In this document: one piece after another, positions 37,501-45,875 of the stretch | How the letters are laid out: each line of letters begins with the position of its first letter | How positions within the stretch are numbered: position 1 is the stretch's first letter | From: Dehalobacter restrictus DSM 9455 | GTDB taxonomy: Bacteria > Bacillota > Desulfitobacteriia > Desulfitobacteriales > Syntrophobotulaceae | NCBI RefSeq assembly: GCF_000512895.1 | Contig: NZ_CP007033.1 | Coordinates: 836,001 to 900,000 of the forward strand | Direction: 5' to 3' | Length of the DNA: 64,000 nucleotides | The notes under the pieces: model-generated | Seen by the model: the letters and a program-made list of their open reading frames with translations, nothing else | Database searches by the model: none | Told to the model about the DNA's origin: nothing | Position numbers and translations under genes: made by a program

Positions 37501-38012
37501 CTTCCGCCGCCGCCTGCTGCCGCTTTCAGAATCACGGGATATCCATATTTCTCGGCAAAGACCACAGCTTCGTCCACGGAAGTCATCGGTTTGTCCACGC
37601 CGGGAATGACAGGAACGCCTACGCTTTGAGCCAGCAGTTTGGATTTGATTTTATCCCCGAGATTTTCGAGTGTATGAACAGACGGTCCGATATAAACAAT
37701 ACCGGCTTCCTCACACTTTTCCGCGAATTCCGGGTTTTCTGATAAGAAGCCATAGCCGGGATGAATGGCGTCAACGCCCTTTTTTAAGGCGAGGTTAATA
37801 ATTTCACCAATGCTTAAATATACTTCGATCGGTTTCTTTTTCTCACCAATCAGGTAGGATTCATCCGCTTTTGCTCTGAACAAGGCATATTTGTCTTCCT
37901 CCGAGTAAATAGCAACGGTTCTGATCCCAAGCTCTTTGCAGGCCCGAAAAACCCTGATCGCAATTTCTCCCCTGTTTGCGACCAGCACTTTATTAAAATT
38001 CTGTATTTTCAT
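34578..38012 (-). CDS. pyc: pyruvate carboxylase
   Basis: This biotin enzyme carboxylates pyruvate to oxaloacetate for anaplerosis. Domains in order are: biotin carboxylase (about 1-460, with the ATP-grasp Gly-rich loop AAAGGGGRGM and EMNPRIQVEHTITE), carboxyltransferase (about 530-830, with TTFRDAHQSLLATRVRT and the metal site HLHTHDTSG), the PYC/OADA conserved region, and a C-terminal biotinyl domain with the lysine in EAMKMETN. The length of 1144 aa is standard. AAAGGAG precedes the ATG. It is transcribed alone. Confidence 0.97.
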   Translation of the reverse strand: MKIQNFNKVLVANRGEIAIRVFRACKELGIRTVAIYSEEDKYALFRAKADESYLIGEKKKPIEVYLSIGEIINLALKKGVDAIHPGYGFLSENPEFAEKCEEAGIVYIGPSVHTLENLGDKIKSKLLAQSVGVPVIPGVDKPMTSVDEAVVFAEKYGYPVILKAAAGGGGRGMRVVYSEKDLEREFNNARTEAKKAFGIEDIFIEKYLERPKHIEVQILADKYGNIVHLYERDCSVQRRHQKILEFTPAFSIPQEVRDRLYQDALKLSRAVNYVNAGTAEFLVDKHGNHYFIEMNPRIQVEHTITEMTTGIDIVQSQILVAQGYPLNSKEIGISSQESVVPRGYSIQCRITTEDPLSNFMPDTGKIDVYRTSSGFGIRLDGGNGYTGANISPYYDSLLVKIISWARTFEGTTQKAIRSVKEMNVKGVKTNEAFLINVMNHEKFLSGECDTHFIDDTPELFDIKPKKDYETKLLKYIGEKIVNEVKSTKKDYNIAPVPKIELPSERTGIRDILQQRGADSFVSWVKDQNKLLLTDTTFRDAHQSLLATRVRTKDLVSIAEATSVLASDLFSMEMWGGATFDVAYRFLRESPWRRLQKLRQLIPNIPFQMLIRGANAVGYTNYPDNLIRAFIQEAATQGIDIFRIFDSLNWLKGMEVAFDEVMKTGKIAEVCLCYTGDILDESKEKYSLNYYLKMAKEIEKMGAHILGIKDMSGLLKPYAATKLIKALKQEISIPIHLHTHDTSGNAVATILMAAEAGVDIVDAALSPMAGTTSQPSMDSIIAALRNTKMDPGMDLDDIQKLCNYWSEARTFYEQFESGLKSGTAEIYKYEIPGGQYSNLKPQVESFGLGHKFDEVKAMYIEVNQILGDIVKVTPTSKVVGDMAIFMIQNGLTRENLLGKGKNLAFPDSVVDYFKGMIGQPEGGFPEELQKIVLKGQDPITCRPGEILESIDFEKINKKLQEEYHIEPNIRNALSYALYPKVYSDYLKSLDEFGHLYNLESHVFFYGLKEGETSEIELDEGKTMILKLVEVRDVDEEGYKTLLFEINGNRREVRIFDRNFEEKEKVSVTLMADPNNPKEIASSITGIISKVFVKENEKIINKQSMLIIEAMKMETNIMAPTDGEIESILISEGQQVKSGQLIIKLK

Positions 38013-38231
38013 TTGGTATCTCCTTTGGTCTTGAAATCAATCATCTTATTCCTACTATTATAAGGCATTGAGGGTGCGGTAAAAAGTCCTTCAGAAAAAA
38101 AATACCGGAATACAGAATTAATTGTACAAATAATCCAAGTTTTCACCAATATGATTTTGTTAAAATAGCAGAAATTCTTTGCAACGCAAACGGATACGCC
38201 AATTGTCAGATCTTAAGCATGAGGGTTTTGT

Positions 38232-39164
38232 TTATTTCTTTTGCTTTTCGCTTTGCTGTGCTTCTTGCAAAGACTTTTGAAGTGCAGCAATATTGGCCAG
38301 CGTGATTTTCCCTTTAATTTGCACAAGCTGCGTATTTTGTTCCTGGACCACCTTTTCAAGCTCCAGAATGGACATGTCCAGCTTGCCGGAATCATCCTGC
38401 TGTTTTCCTTCCAGCGCGTTATTCAGCATGGCCCAGGATGATTTAAGTTCTTTGATGGCGACTGATGCTTTTCCCCAGTCTTTAGACTCAGCGAATAAAA
38501 TGGTGCTTCGGCTGAAATAGATGATATTCTTAATTTCGGGAGAAATATTGGTTTTATAAAGCGCGTAAACATTTGGAATCTTTGCGTATAGGGCGTTTAA
38601 GGCCAGCATGATTTTCATTTTATCTTTGGTCGTCACGGATTCTGTAAGATTATTCAGGGAATTGCTAAAATCCTCAGTAAGTTTTTTGGGAGCGCCTTTT
38701 TTATTAATTTCGGGCATAATCTCATTCCATAGATAATGGAGTTTGTTAATTTCGAGTGCTGCCTGCTGGAACGGATCAGCAACCTGATTCGTATTTGTTT
38801 GCCCGGAGGAACTCTTACCCGACTGCTCTTTCTGCTGGCTGCCCCCTTCGGTTTGATTCTGGCCGTTCGTTTGGCTCTGACTGCTGCCTGCTTGATTCTG
38901 CTCACCGGTTTGAGTTTGTTCACTCTGACCGTTTGCTTCTCCTGAAACAAGGGACGGCCCTTTTAATACGCCGAAGATCTTTTCGATTGATGCCTCGACG
39001 TCTTCAAGCTGTTTAGGAATTGCTTCGGACTTTTCGGATTTTTCGGGCTGCTTGCCTGTAATTTTATTCATCATGCTGCATCCCGGAAAAAACAATAAAG
39101 AAATGATAAAAAAGCAGATTAATCTTGTAGACCAATTCCTACTTTTTATTGTAAAATATCCCAT
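38232..39164 (-). CDS. lipoprotein of unknown function with Q/N/S-rich linker
   Basis: A signal peptide ends in the lipobox LLFFPGC (about residues 24-29), so the 310-aa protein should be lipid-anchored outside the membrane. Residues about 75-130 are a low-complexity Gln, Asn, Ser and Gly-rich linker. The C-terminal 180 residues are helical (LHYLWNEIMPEINKKG...) and end in a Lys/Gln-rich coiled coil. No enzymatic motif is recognised. It is divergent from the histidine kinase gene. Confidence 0.75.
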   Translation of the reverse strand: MGYFTIKSRNWSTRLICFFIISLLFFPGCSMMNKITGKQPEKSEKSEAIPKQLEDVEASIEKIFGVLKGPSLVSGEANGQSEQTQTGEQNQAGSSQSQTNGQNQTEGGSQQKEQSGKSSSGQTNTNQVADPFQQAALEINKLHYLWNEIMPEINKKGAPKKLTEDFSNSLNNLTESVTTKDKMKIMLALNALYAKIPNVYALYKTNISPEIKNIIYFSRSTILFAESKDWGKASVAIKELKSSWAMLNNALEGKQQDDSGKLDMSILELEKVVQEQNTQLVQIKGKITLANIAALQKSLQEAQQSEKQKK

Positions 39165-39345
39165 ATAAATACTTCCTTTGTTACTTTTTTCTGTTATTAT
39201 TTGCAGTTTCTTGCTTCTTATTCTTAAGAAACTTATTGAATTAATGCCAAAGTTCTGAAATAATGGAAAGGAATATATAAAAACTGTTTACACAAGTGAG
39301 CATATTTTTGAACACTATCGGCATTTGTGGAAAGAGGTAGAAAAA

Positions 39346-41175
39346 ATGGGATTCAGTAAGTCAATTATTCAGTCGACGATGATTAAGATAACTCTGCTCA
39401 TCTTCGGGATCATGGTTATTTTATACTTTTTTATCGCAAATATTTATTGGGATGAAGAAGTATTAAAGAAAGAGTTTGAACTGATGAGTGCAGCGTCAGT
39501 TTTAGAAAATAAGATCCAAGCGCACTATACGGACATCAAGCTTTACGAAGATGATCGCAATCTTTCTGACGAAGAAAAGATAACAGAAATGAATGCGTTG
39601 CTCGGCCAGGATGTTGCCGATCTTTCCGCGAAGTACTCCAATATTCGCATGGGCTATTTTGACAAGGAAATGGATCAGAATATTATTTTTGCACCTAGTG
39701 TGGAATCCGTTGTTAAGGATCAGCTTAATGCCGAGTTCTTCCGGCTTTTTCAATCTGGGAATGCAGAATTTATCAATGAAGCGGGCGTTATTGACTGGAA
39801 CGGCCAAGGCATTATTGCGGTTGCTGTACCGCTGTATTACCAGAATACAGTGATTGGTTACACCTGGGCCGAAATAGGGACCGATAATATCTTTTATCTG
39901 TCATCGTTCAAATATGCTAAAGTGCTGGTCCCAAGCATTATTCTCTGGATCATTGTGCTGGCCATTATTAAAAAGAATATTGTCAGAATCAAGGCTTCAT
40001 TAGAGTCATTTGCCCATACAATTAAAAGCAACAGTCTGGAAAGCGTGGAGGACCTGGAAAGGCTGCCGGAACTCCAACCGGTATTTGAAGAGATCAGAAA
40101 TCACCTGGAAAGCTTGTATCAATTGAATGTTGAATTGGAAAGCTCCAATGATAAGCTCCTGACCATCATGGAAGGCATTGGCGATGGATTCTTCGCGTTG
40201 GACAAGGAGTGGTGCTTTACCTATGTCAATAAAGAGATGAAGAAAAACATGGGACACGATCGTGAAGACCTGATTGGAAGAAATATTTGGGACGTTTACA
40301 GTGTATTAGCTGATTCTGCAACGCGTGTCAACCTGAGACAGGCTTTAGAAGAGAATATATCCCTGCATTGGGAGGAATATATCTCTCCGGAAAATAAATA
40401 TTTCCAGTATCATGCCTACCCGTTTAAACAAGGCCTCACAGTTTTTGTCAGGAATATCACTGAGCTGAAACAAAGAGACAAGGAAATGCAGCGCCTGGAG
40501 CGGCTCAACCTGATCGGACAAATGGCGGCAGGGATCAGCCACGAAGTCAGAAATCCGCTGAGTACGGTCAGGGGCTTTCTGCAACTGCTGGAGGGCCAGT
40601 CTGATTCGGAACTTAAGATAGAATACATGGATCTGATGATTACGGAGATTGACAGAGCCAATGAGATTCTTACCGATTTTCTATCTGTGGCCAAAGTTAG
40701 TGCTGAAGGAACAAAAGAGGAGAATATCAACAACATTATCAACAGGTTGTATCCGATGCTGCAGGCTGATGCGCATAGTTCAGACAAAGAGCTGCTCTTG
40801 GAATTAATGGATATTCCAAGCATTGATCTCAATGAATCAGAGATTAAACAACTTATCCTTAATTTAGTCCGAAATGCTCTGGAAGAGACTGCTACGAAGG
40901 GAAAGGTCTACATCAAAACGTACCGGGTTCAGGAAGGGGTCGTTCTGGCAATCCAAGATCATGGCAAAGGAATTCCTCAGAGTGTTCAGGATACCTTGGG
41001 TACACCGTTCGTTACGACGAAAGAGAATGGGACAGGCTTAGGCCTTGCGATTTCTTTAGGTATTGTACGCAGACACCAAGCCAGGCTTGAATTTCTGACA
41101 GGGGAGGAGGGGACTACGTTTTTTATAACTTTCCCGCTTAATAATTATAGCAGTAATGAAAATGAGCAGATCTAA
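39346..41175 (+). CDS. membrane sensor histidine kinase with PAS domain (sporulation-kinase-like)
   Basis: Helix TM1 (about 8-30), an extracytoplasmic sensor (about 30-185) and TM2 (about 190-208) precede a cytoplasmic PAS domain (about 270-385). A HisKA box (GQMAAGISHEVRNPLSTVRGF) and an HATPase domain ([29 protein letters not shown]) follow. This layout resembles Firmicute Kin-type sporulation kinases, which donate phosphate to Spo0F. No response regulator is adjacent. The ATG at 39346 follows AGAGGT. It precedes the Agr-like locus, but a link is only suggested by position. Confidence 0.88.
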   Translation: MGFSKSIIQSTMIKITLLIFGIMVILYFFIANIYWDEEVLKKEFELMSAASVLENKIQAHYTDIKLYEDDRNLSDEEKITEMNALLGQDVADLSAKYSNIRMGYFDKEMDQNIIFAPSVESVVKDQLNAEFFRLFQSGNAEFINEAGVIDWNGQGIIAVAVPLYYQNTVIGYTWAEIGTDNIFYLSSFKYAKVLVPSIILWIIVLAIIKKNIVRIKASLESFAHTIKSNSLESVEDLERLPELQPVFEEIRNHLESLYQLNVELESSNDKLLTIMEGIGDGFFALDKEWCFTYVNKEMKKNMGHDREDLIGRNIWDVYSVLADSATRVNLRQALEENISLHWEEYISPENKYFQYHAYPFKQGLTVFVRNITELKQRDKEMQRLERLNLIGQMAAGISHEVRNPLSTVRGFLQLLEGQSDSELKIEYMDLMITEIDRANEILTDFLSVAKVSAEGTKEENINNIINRLYPMLQADAHSSDKELLLELMDIPSIDLNESEIKQLILNLVRNALEETATKGKVYIKTYRVQEGVVLAIQDHGKGIPQSVQDTLGTPFVTTKENGTGLGLAISLGIVRRHQARLEFLTGEEGTTFFITFPLNNYSSNENEQI

Positions 41176-41293
41176 TGATTGAACTGCCAGACTAGAAAAA
41201 ACTATAGGACTTATGAAATATTTTTAAGATTATTAAAGGAAAAATGCCAAAACTGTAGAAACTAAATACATATAATGCCAAAGGAGGAAATCG

Positions 41294-41745
41294 ATGAAGA
41301 TTCCAATAATAGCACTCATTTTGCAAGGAATACCGGAACAGATCGCTGTTGTTACTTTAGCCTATGTTATTGCGGGTATGCCTTTTGCATGGAAAAAAAT
41401 TGTTTCCATGGGGATAATTTTGGCTTTGACCTCTTATTTACTTCGATTTTTTCCAATCCTGTTTGGTTTACACACTGTGATTATGTTGGTCCTTTTATTT
41501 ATTCTTTTGTTTTTTGGGGCAAGAGTAATTTTTATGCTGGTTTGGTTGCAAGCCTTCTTGGCTTTTTAGCCTTAATTATTAGTGAGACAGTTTGTTTGTC
41601 TTTGTTAATGCCATTATTTCACGTTTCAGCTGAGATGCTAAACACAGATGTTGGATTAAGGATACTGATTACTTTACCTCAAATATTTGTTTTATTCATA
41701 GCGAGTTTAATTATTTTAAAAATAAAAAAAGGTGTTAAAAGATAG
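41294..41745 (+). pseudogene. frameshifted multi-spanning membrane protein upstream of agrB (AgrC-like sensor region)
   Basis: The first frame (ATG 41294 after AAAGGAGG) gives MKIPIIALILQGIPEQ... and about three membrane helices, then stops at 41569. The next helices (LLGFLALIISETVCLSLL..., ending KKGVKR) lie in the minus-one frame. The natural junction is near the five-T run at about 41531. Joined, the protein would be about 150 aa with 4-5 helices, like the membrane domain of Agr-type sensor kinases but without a kinase domain. It may be a true frameshift, a sequencing error in the homopolymer, or recoding. Confidence 0.6.
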
Positions 41746-41765
41746 GTATACCAGGAGGGAAGAAA

Positions 41766-42353
41766 ATGGATCTCTCTCAAATCAGTGAGCGTATTTCCCG
41801 TAATCTGACAGCTGAATTAGATTTTGATGACGATAAAAAAGAGATCATTGCTTATGGTATTGAGTCACTTGTTTTAACAGTGTTGGGTTTTTTGGCAATA
41901 ATGGGAATGGCCTTTCTTTTTAAAGCCTTGGTACCCACGGTCATCGCTGCTGTTTTCGGGGGATTTCTACGGAGAGTATCCGGTGGGGCTCATTTCGACA
42001 CGCCGCTAAAGTGCCTGGCTTTTGGGGCGGTAGTTTATTCTATTCTTGGTGTTATTGCCAAGGAAATTGTTAACTACGGTTTCCAGAGCTCCGGTTTTCT
42101 CCTGGCCTTTTTACTGTTTTCTTTGGCCCTAGTTGCTATTCTTGCCCCGGTGGACTGTGAGGCCAAACCTATTCACTCTCAAAATTTCAGAAGAAAACTT
42201 AAGATTATTTCCATAGGTTTTGTTATCCTGACGATTGGTGTAGTGTTAGTCAGTCATAACTTCCTGGTGAATACCAGTGCAGTATTGGGGATCGTTTTCC
42301 AGACGATGACCCTTCTGCCTGTATTTAATAAAAAAAGGGGGATAACAACATGA
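41766..42353 (+). CDS. agrB: AgrB-like autoinducer-peptide processing protease
   Basis: This integral membrane cysteine protease trims the AgrD precursor and forms the cyclic (thio)lactone. The catalytic pair H76 and C83 sits in RRVSGGAHFDTPLKC with the family's seven-residue spacing. About five or six hydrophobic helices surround it, and the length of 195 aa is normal. CAGGAGGG precedes the ATG. Its stop overlaps the agrD start (ATGA). Confidence 0.92.
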   Translation: MDLSQISERISRNLTAELDFDDDKKEIIAYGIESLVLTVLGFLAIMGMAFLFKALVPTVIAAVFGGFLRRVSGGAHFDTPLKCLAFGAVVYSILGVIAKEIVNYGFQSSGFLLAFLLFSLALVAILAPVDCEAKPIHSQNFRRKLKIISIGFVILTIGVVLVSHNFLVNTSAVLGIVFQTMTLLPVFNKKRGITT

Positions 42354-42472
42354 AAAAAATTCTCTACACACTGATGGCGTCCATGCTTGTACTTCTCGCT
42401 ACTGCAAGTTCTGTATTTGCCTGTGGTTATTGGGCTTATCAGCCAAAGACACCAAAGTCACTGCAAAAATAA
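42350..42472 (+). CDS. agrD: AgrD-like cyclic peptide autoinducer precursor, 40 aa
   Basis: This 40-codon gene starts at ATG 42350, overlapping the agrB stop, with AAAAAGGGGG upstream. The product has an amphipathic or hydrophobic leader (MKKILYTLMASMLVLLATAS), then the presumed signal core beginning at Cys25 (ACGYWAYQ) and the conserved acidic/Pro-containing type of tail (PKTPKSLQK). Cys25 would supply the thiolactone. The exact ring size and cleavage point are not determined. It is too short for most gene callers. Confidence 0.88.
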   Translation: MKKILYTLMASMLVLLATASSVFACGYWAYQPKTPKSLQK

Positions 42473-42505
42473 AAAAATGAGGCGGGTTTCCCGCCTCATT
42501 TTTTA
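42472..42505 (+). terminator. intrinsic terminator of the agr locus
   Basis: AAAATGAGGCGGG and CCCGCCTCATTTT pair around TTT and end in a T-run, directly after the agrD stop. Confidence 0.92.
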
Positions 42506-42560
42506 TCCTTACAATTTTTGACGCTTGTAACAGAATAAATCTTCAGTGGGAGTGTAAGAA

Positions 42561-43208
42561 ATGTCTTTAAGAATTCGGGAACCGGTCAATTCAATGTCCC
42601 ATATGCTCGGAGCTGTACTTTCGCTCTCCGGGCTGGTTCTGCTTCTGCTGCGGTCGCTGGAACACGACAGTATGGCCTATTTAGGTTCTGCCCTAGTCTT
42701 TGGGGGGAGTCTTATTCTGCTTTATTCTGCTTCGATGATCTATCACTGGGTAGTCTCCAGCGCACAGGTCATCCGTACGCTGCGGAAAATCGATCATTGT
42801 ATGATCTATGTTCTGATCGCGGGTACATATACCCCGATTTGTCTGATCACATTGCAGGGTGCGCTGGGAATGGGCTTGCTGATCGGGGTCTGGACGCTGG
42901 CCGTTTTAGGGATCGTCCTGAAGCTTGTCTGGTTCAATGCTCCTCGCTGGTTATATACCGCTTTCTATTTGCTTCTGGGCTGGATTGCCATATTTTTTAT
43001 TTACCCAATTTCTCTGGCTATTCCTGGCCAGGGCTTATTCCTTCTAATCTTAGGAGGACTGTTATATTCTGTAGGATCGGTCTTTTATGCTGTGAAACCT
43101 CAGTGGATCAGGTTGGGGAAGTTTGGGTTCCATGAAATATTTCATCTTTTTATCTTAGCAGGGAGTATTGTGCATTATTTTTTTATTTACCGGTATGTTA
43201 TGGGTTAA
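42561..43208 (+). CDS. hemolysin III family (TrhA/YqfA-like) membrane protein
   Basis: This 215-aa protein has seven predicted membrane helices and the family motifs: EPVNSMSHMLGA near the N-terminus, SMIYHWV, RKIDHCMIYVLIAGTYTP and the C-terminal FGFHEIFHLFILAGSIVHYF with metal-binding-type His residues. Bacterial members are implicated in membrane fluidity control. It is related to the PAQR receptor superfamily. Confidence 0.88.
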   Translation: MSLRIREPVNSMSHMLGAVLSLSGLVLLLLRSLEHDSMAYLGSALVFGGSLILLYSASMIYHWVVSSAQVIRTLRKIDHCMIYVLIAGTYTPICLITLQGALGMGLLIGVWTLAVLGIVLKLVWFNAPRWLYTAFYLLLGWIAIFFIYPISLAIPGQGLFLLILGGLLYSVGSVFYAVKPQWIRLGKFGFHEIFHLFILAGSIVHYFFIYRYVMG

Positions 43209-43234
43209 CACAATCATAGAGGGAGTAAAGACGC

Positions 43235-43994
43235 ATGAGATTTCTTAGATTCAAGGATGCGGAAAACCAGGTCAGGTACGGCGTATTGACAGGTCAGATG
43301 ATCCGCTATGTCAAAGGGGATATTTTTGGAGTTTATGAGGCAACGGACCAGATATGTTCGCTGGAAGATGTGCAGCTTCTGGCACCTGTTGAACCGTCCA
43401 AGGTATTATGTATCGGATTGAATTACCAGGATCATGCGATTGAATTTGGCAAGCCCATTCCTGCGGAACCTTTGCTGTTTCTTAAGCCTTCTACGAGTGT
43501 AATCGGGCCTGAAGAGAATATTGTCTATCCGCCTCAAACGCAAAACCTGCATTATGAAGCGGAGCTGGCAATCGTAATTGGCAAAAAAAGCAAAAAATGT
43601 GGCGCAAAGCAAAGCCGTTGAATATATCTTTGGTTATACGGTCGGGAACGATGTGACTGCCAGGGATATTCAGCATAAAGACGGTCAATGGTCAAGAGCA
43701 AAAGGTTTTGATACATTTTGTCCGCTGGGACCGTGGATTGAGACCGATGTTGCCGATCCTGACAACTTGGCCGTCAAGCTTACCCTGAACGGAGAAGTAC
43801 GCCAGAAATCCAACACAAAGAACCTGGTTTTCAGATGCTTTGAGCTTGTGGAATATCTGTCGGCAATCATGACTTTGCTGCCCGGTGACGTTATTTTGAC
43901 CGGAACACCTGGCGGAATTGGAGCAATGAATCCTGGAGATAGGGTAGAAGCTGATATTGAGAAGATCGGTGTGTTAAGAAATTATGTAATATAA
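43235..43994 (+). pseudogene. fumarylacetoacetate hydrolase family protein, frameshifted
   Basis: The first frame (43235-43621) carries LCIGLNYQDHAIEFGKPIPAEPLLFLKPSTSVIGPEE and the metal ligand region YEAELAIVIGKK. The second (to 43994) carries GYTVGNDVTARDIQ, WSRAKGFDTFCPLGPWI and LLPGDVILTGTPGGIGAMNPGD. One extra A in the seven-A run at about 43581 accounts exactly for the break: with six A residues the protein reads IGKKAKNVAQSKAVEYIFGYT. Intact members are about 250 aa and cleave or decarboxylate acylpyruvates. A sequencing error or slippage could rescue it. Confidence 0.75.
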
Positions 43995-44015
43995 ATAACT
44001 ATACTAAGTTAATAA

Positions 44016-44030
44016 TTGTAATTATTATAA
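44016..44030. promoter_or_regulatory. PerR-box-like site upstream of rubrerythrin
   Basis: TTGTAATTATTATAA matches the PerR consensus TTATAATNATTATAA at all but one fixed position. It lies about 150 nt before the rubrerythrin gene. Confidence 0.5.
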
Positions 44031-44181
44031 ATAACTGTTGCATAATCATATCGGATCGTTTAAAATCTTTTTAGGTCCTCAAAATATAAGATCAATTCAT
44101 ATGGAATACTTTCTGATGTTTTACATGCATTTTAGAGTTGACTAAGTACAAGGGCCAGTCTAATCAGAGAGGAGTTATGGG

Positions 44182-44718
44182 ATGAAAGATTTAAAAGGTT
44201 CAAAGACAGAAAAGAACTTAATGGAGGCTTTTGCCGGAGAATCACAGGCGAGAAACAAATATACCTATTTCGCATCTGCCGCTAAAAAAGAGGGTTACGA
44301 GCAGATTGCCGCCATCTTCTTAGAAACAGCAGAAAATGAAAAAGAACATGCGAAGATTTGGTTTAAGAAGCTCCAGGGGATTGGCTGCACGACAGAAAAT
44401 CTTGTTGCAGCTGCCGCAGGGGAAAGAGAAGAATGGACCAGTATGTACGCCAGAATGGCGCAAGAGGCCAGAGAAGAAGGATTTGGAGACATTGCCGCAT
44501 TATTCGAAGGCGTTGGGAAAATAGAAAAAGAACATGAGGAAAGGTACAAGCAGCTGCTGTCGAATCTTCAGAACAAGGAGATATTTGCCAAAAAGCAAAA
44601 TACGACCTGGAAATGCCGTAATTGCGGACATATTCATGTCGGGACTGAAGCACCTGAGACCTGCCCGGTCTGCGATCATCCGCAAGCGTACTTTGAAGTG
44701 ATTGCACAGAACTATTAA
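44182..44718 (+). CDS. rubrerythrin
   Basis: This peroxide-reducing diiron protein protects anaerobes from oxidative stress. The N-terminal four-helix bundle supplies the diiron ligands (EAFAGESQARNKYTYFA, ETAENEKEHAKIW, and a second E...EKEHE pair). The C-terminal rubredoxin-like domain binds one Fe through CRNCGH and CPVCDH. It is complete at 178 aa. GAGAGGAG precedes the ATG, and a PerR-box-like site lies upstream. Confidence 0.95.
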   Translation: MKDLKGSKTEKNLMEAFAGESQARNKYTYFASAAKKEGYEQIAAIFLETAENEKEHAKIWFKKLQGIGCTTENLVAAAAGEREEWTSMYARMAQEAREEGFGDIAALFEGVGKIEKEHEERYKQLLSNLQNKEIFAKKQNTTWKCRNCGHIHVGTEAPETCPVCDHPQAYFEVIAQNY

Positions 44719-44754
44719 TTGTTGTAGCTGTAACTAAATTCAGTATTATGGAAG

Positions 44755-44780
44755 GCGTCACAATTGTGACGTTTTTCTTA
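44755..44780 (+). terminator. intrinsic terminator of rubrerythrin
   Basis: CGTCAC-AATT-GTGACG is followed by TTTTT. Confidence 0.8.
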
Positions 44781-44791
44781 TTTCTGGGACA

Positions 44792-45017
44792 GTGTAGATT
44801 TACACGGATACTTCGCGAACACGTTTTCGCAGCATAACAGCCCAGTGAACTGTTATGGAAAAAATCCTCGCTAATATTCCAAGACCTCTGGGCTTTCAGC
44901 AAGTTAACCTATGATACCAGTCTGGGGCCACAGTCCCGCTGTGAGCGGAGTACGATACGAAGCGAGGCTTTTTGTATTGTGCCATCCGTGGTACGCGGCT
45001 ATTGTGGCCCTCAGACT
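44792..45017. ncRNA. strongly structured non-coding stretch, candidate RNA or palindromic element
   Basis: Perfect or near-perfect stems follow one another in about 225 nt. They are GTGTA/TACAC (44792-44805), GCGAA/TTCGC (44815-44830) and CATAACAG/CTGTTATG (44833-44857). An outer stem AGTCTGGGGCCACA/TGTGGCCCTCAGACT (44919-45017) encloses CCGCT/AGCGG (44936-44948) and GTGCCA/TGGTAC (44979-44994). CCTCGCT (44866) can also pair with AGCGAGG (44961), giving a pseudoknot. No open frame fits, and strand and promoter are not evident. A structured RNA is one reading and a decayed palindromic mobile element is the other. Confidence 0.45.
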
Positions 45018-45041
45018 TACCCAAACATAATGGTATTGTAA

Positions 45042-45875
45042 TCACACGGCTTTAAACGCTTCTTCTTTATTTTCCTTTTCCTTGAGTTTATGATAGAGCG
45101 CAGGATACAATTCCTCAATGCACTCGGGGCAAATGGTATGGGTGAATTCAGAGCCGGTTTGCTGGAATAGGTATTCCTCAATCGTGATCCAGCTTTCTTC
45201 CTCGGTATTAATTTTTTTGCAGCTTGAACACATCGGGATAAGCTGATTCATAGAATCGTAGGCTTCCTTCATACGGGTATAGGTCAAACTGTTGTTGATG
45301 GCCATACCGATGTAGGTTCCTACCATTTCGAGGTAAAGAATCATATCAAGATAAAACGGCGCTGACTTGCACAACAACTGAATCAGACCGATACAGTTAT
45401 CCCTGGCCATGATACGAATCAAAGCCACAGATTTAAAGCCAGCCGCAATACAATGTTTATCCTTGGTTTTAAGGACCGAAGGCAGATCATTGGCCCAGAA
45501 GCTTCCCTGAGAAGTGAAAAAAGGAATGTTCCTGTCTGCTTTTCCCTGGATAACATCCATGCAGATACACTTTGTAGACCAGAATTCATCCTGAGAAAGC
45601 TTCAGGATTTTGAGTTCAGGGTTTACGGAACACAGGGGTGGTTCTTCAGAAATCTGCATCTCAGGCAGGCCTTCACAGGCATAAAAGGGATAATCTTTGC
45701 CATCATATATGCGAATACCGATAGCGTCACAATTAGTGATCTGCTTTAAATGCTTCATAACCGCAATGATTGAGTCTTTCAAATTGATATAATTATTCAG
45801 TTCGGAGAGTATTTTTTTTGTCATAATTTCTCTGTCAAGAATCTTTAATAATTCGCTTACCTGGGTTTTCGACAT
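45042..45875 (-). CDS. GAF-domain protein with C-terminal CxxC zinc-type motif
   Basis: Residues about 25-200 form a GAF-like sensor domain (SIIAVMKHLKQITNCDAIGIRIYDG...). The C-terminal 70 residues carry the MCSSCKKI ... EFTHTICPECIEELYP module often found at the end of bacterial PAS/GAF and receiver proteins, with four Cys able to bind metal. No kinase or cyclase domain is present. The 277-aa protein is cytoplasmic and may act as a redox or ligand-responsive partner. Confidence 0.75.
   Translation of the reverse strand: MSKTQVSELLKILDREIMTKKILSELNNYINLKDSIIAVMKHLKQITNCDAIGIRIYDGKDYPFYACEGLPEMQISEEPPLCSVNPELKILKLSQDEFWSTKCICMDVIQGKADRNIPFFTSQGSFWANDLPSVLKTKDKHCIAAGFKSVALIRIMARDNCIGLIQLLCKSAPFYLDMILYLEMVGTYIGMAINNSLTYTRMKEAYDSMNQLIPMCSSCKKINTEEESWITIEEYLFQQTGSEFTHTICPECIEELYPALYHKLKEKENKEEAFKAV

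Noticed and set aside
41521-41569. Programmed -1 frameshift as the explanation for the split membrane protein
   Set aside because: The T5 run does not form a canonical X-XXY-YYZ slippery heptamer and no clear downstream stimulator is seen, so it is kept only as a minor possibility.
44936-45017. CCCGCTGTGAGCGGAG segment considered as part of a cobalamin riboswitch
   Set aside because: It resembles the P-stem wording, but the B12-box and the GCCACTG core are missing on both strands and no B12 gene follows.
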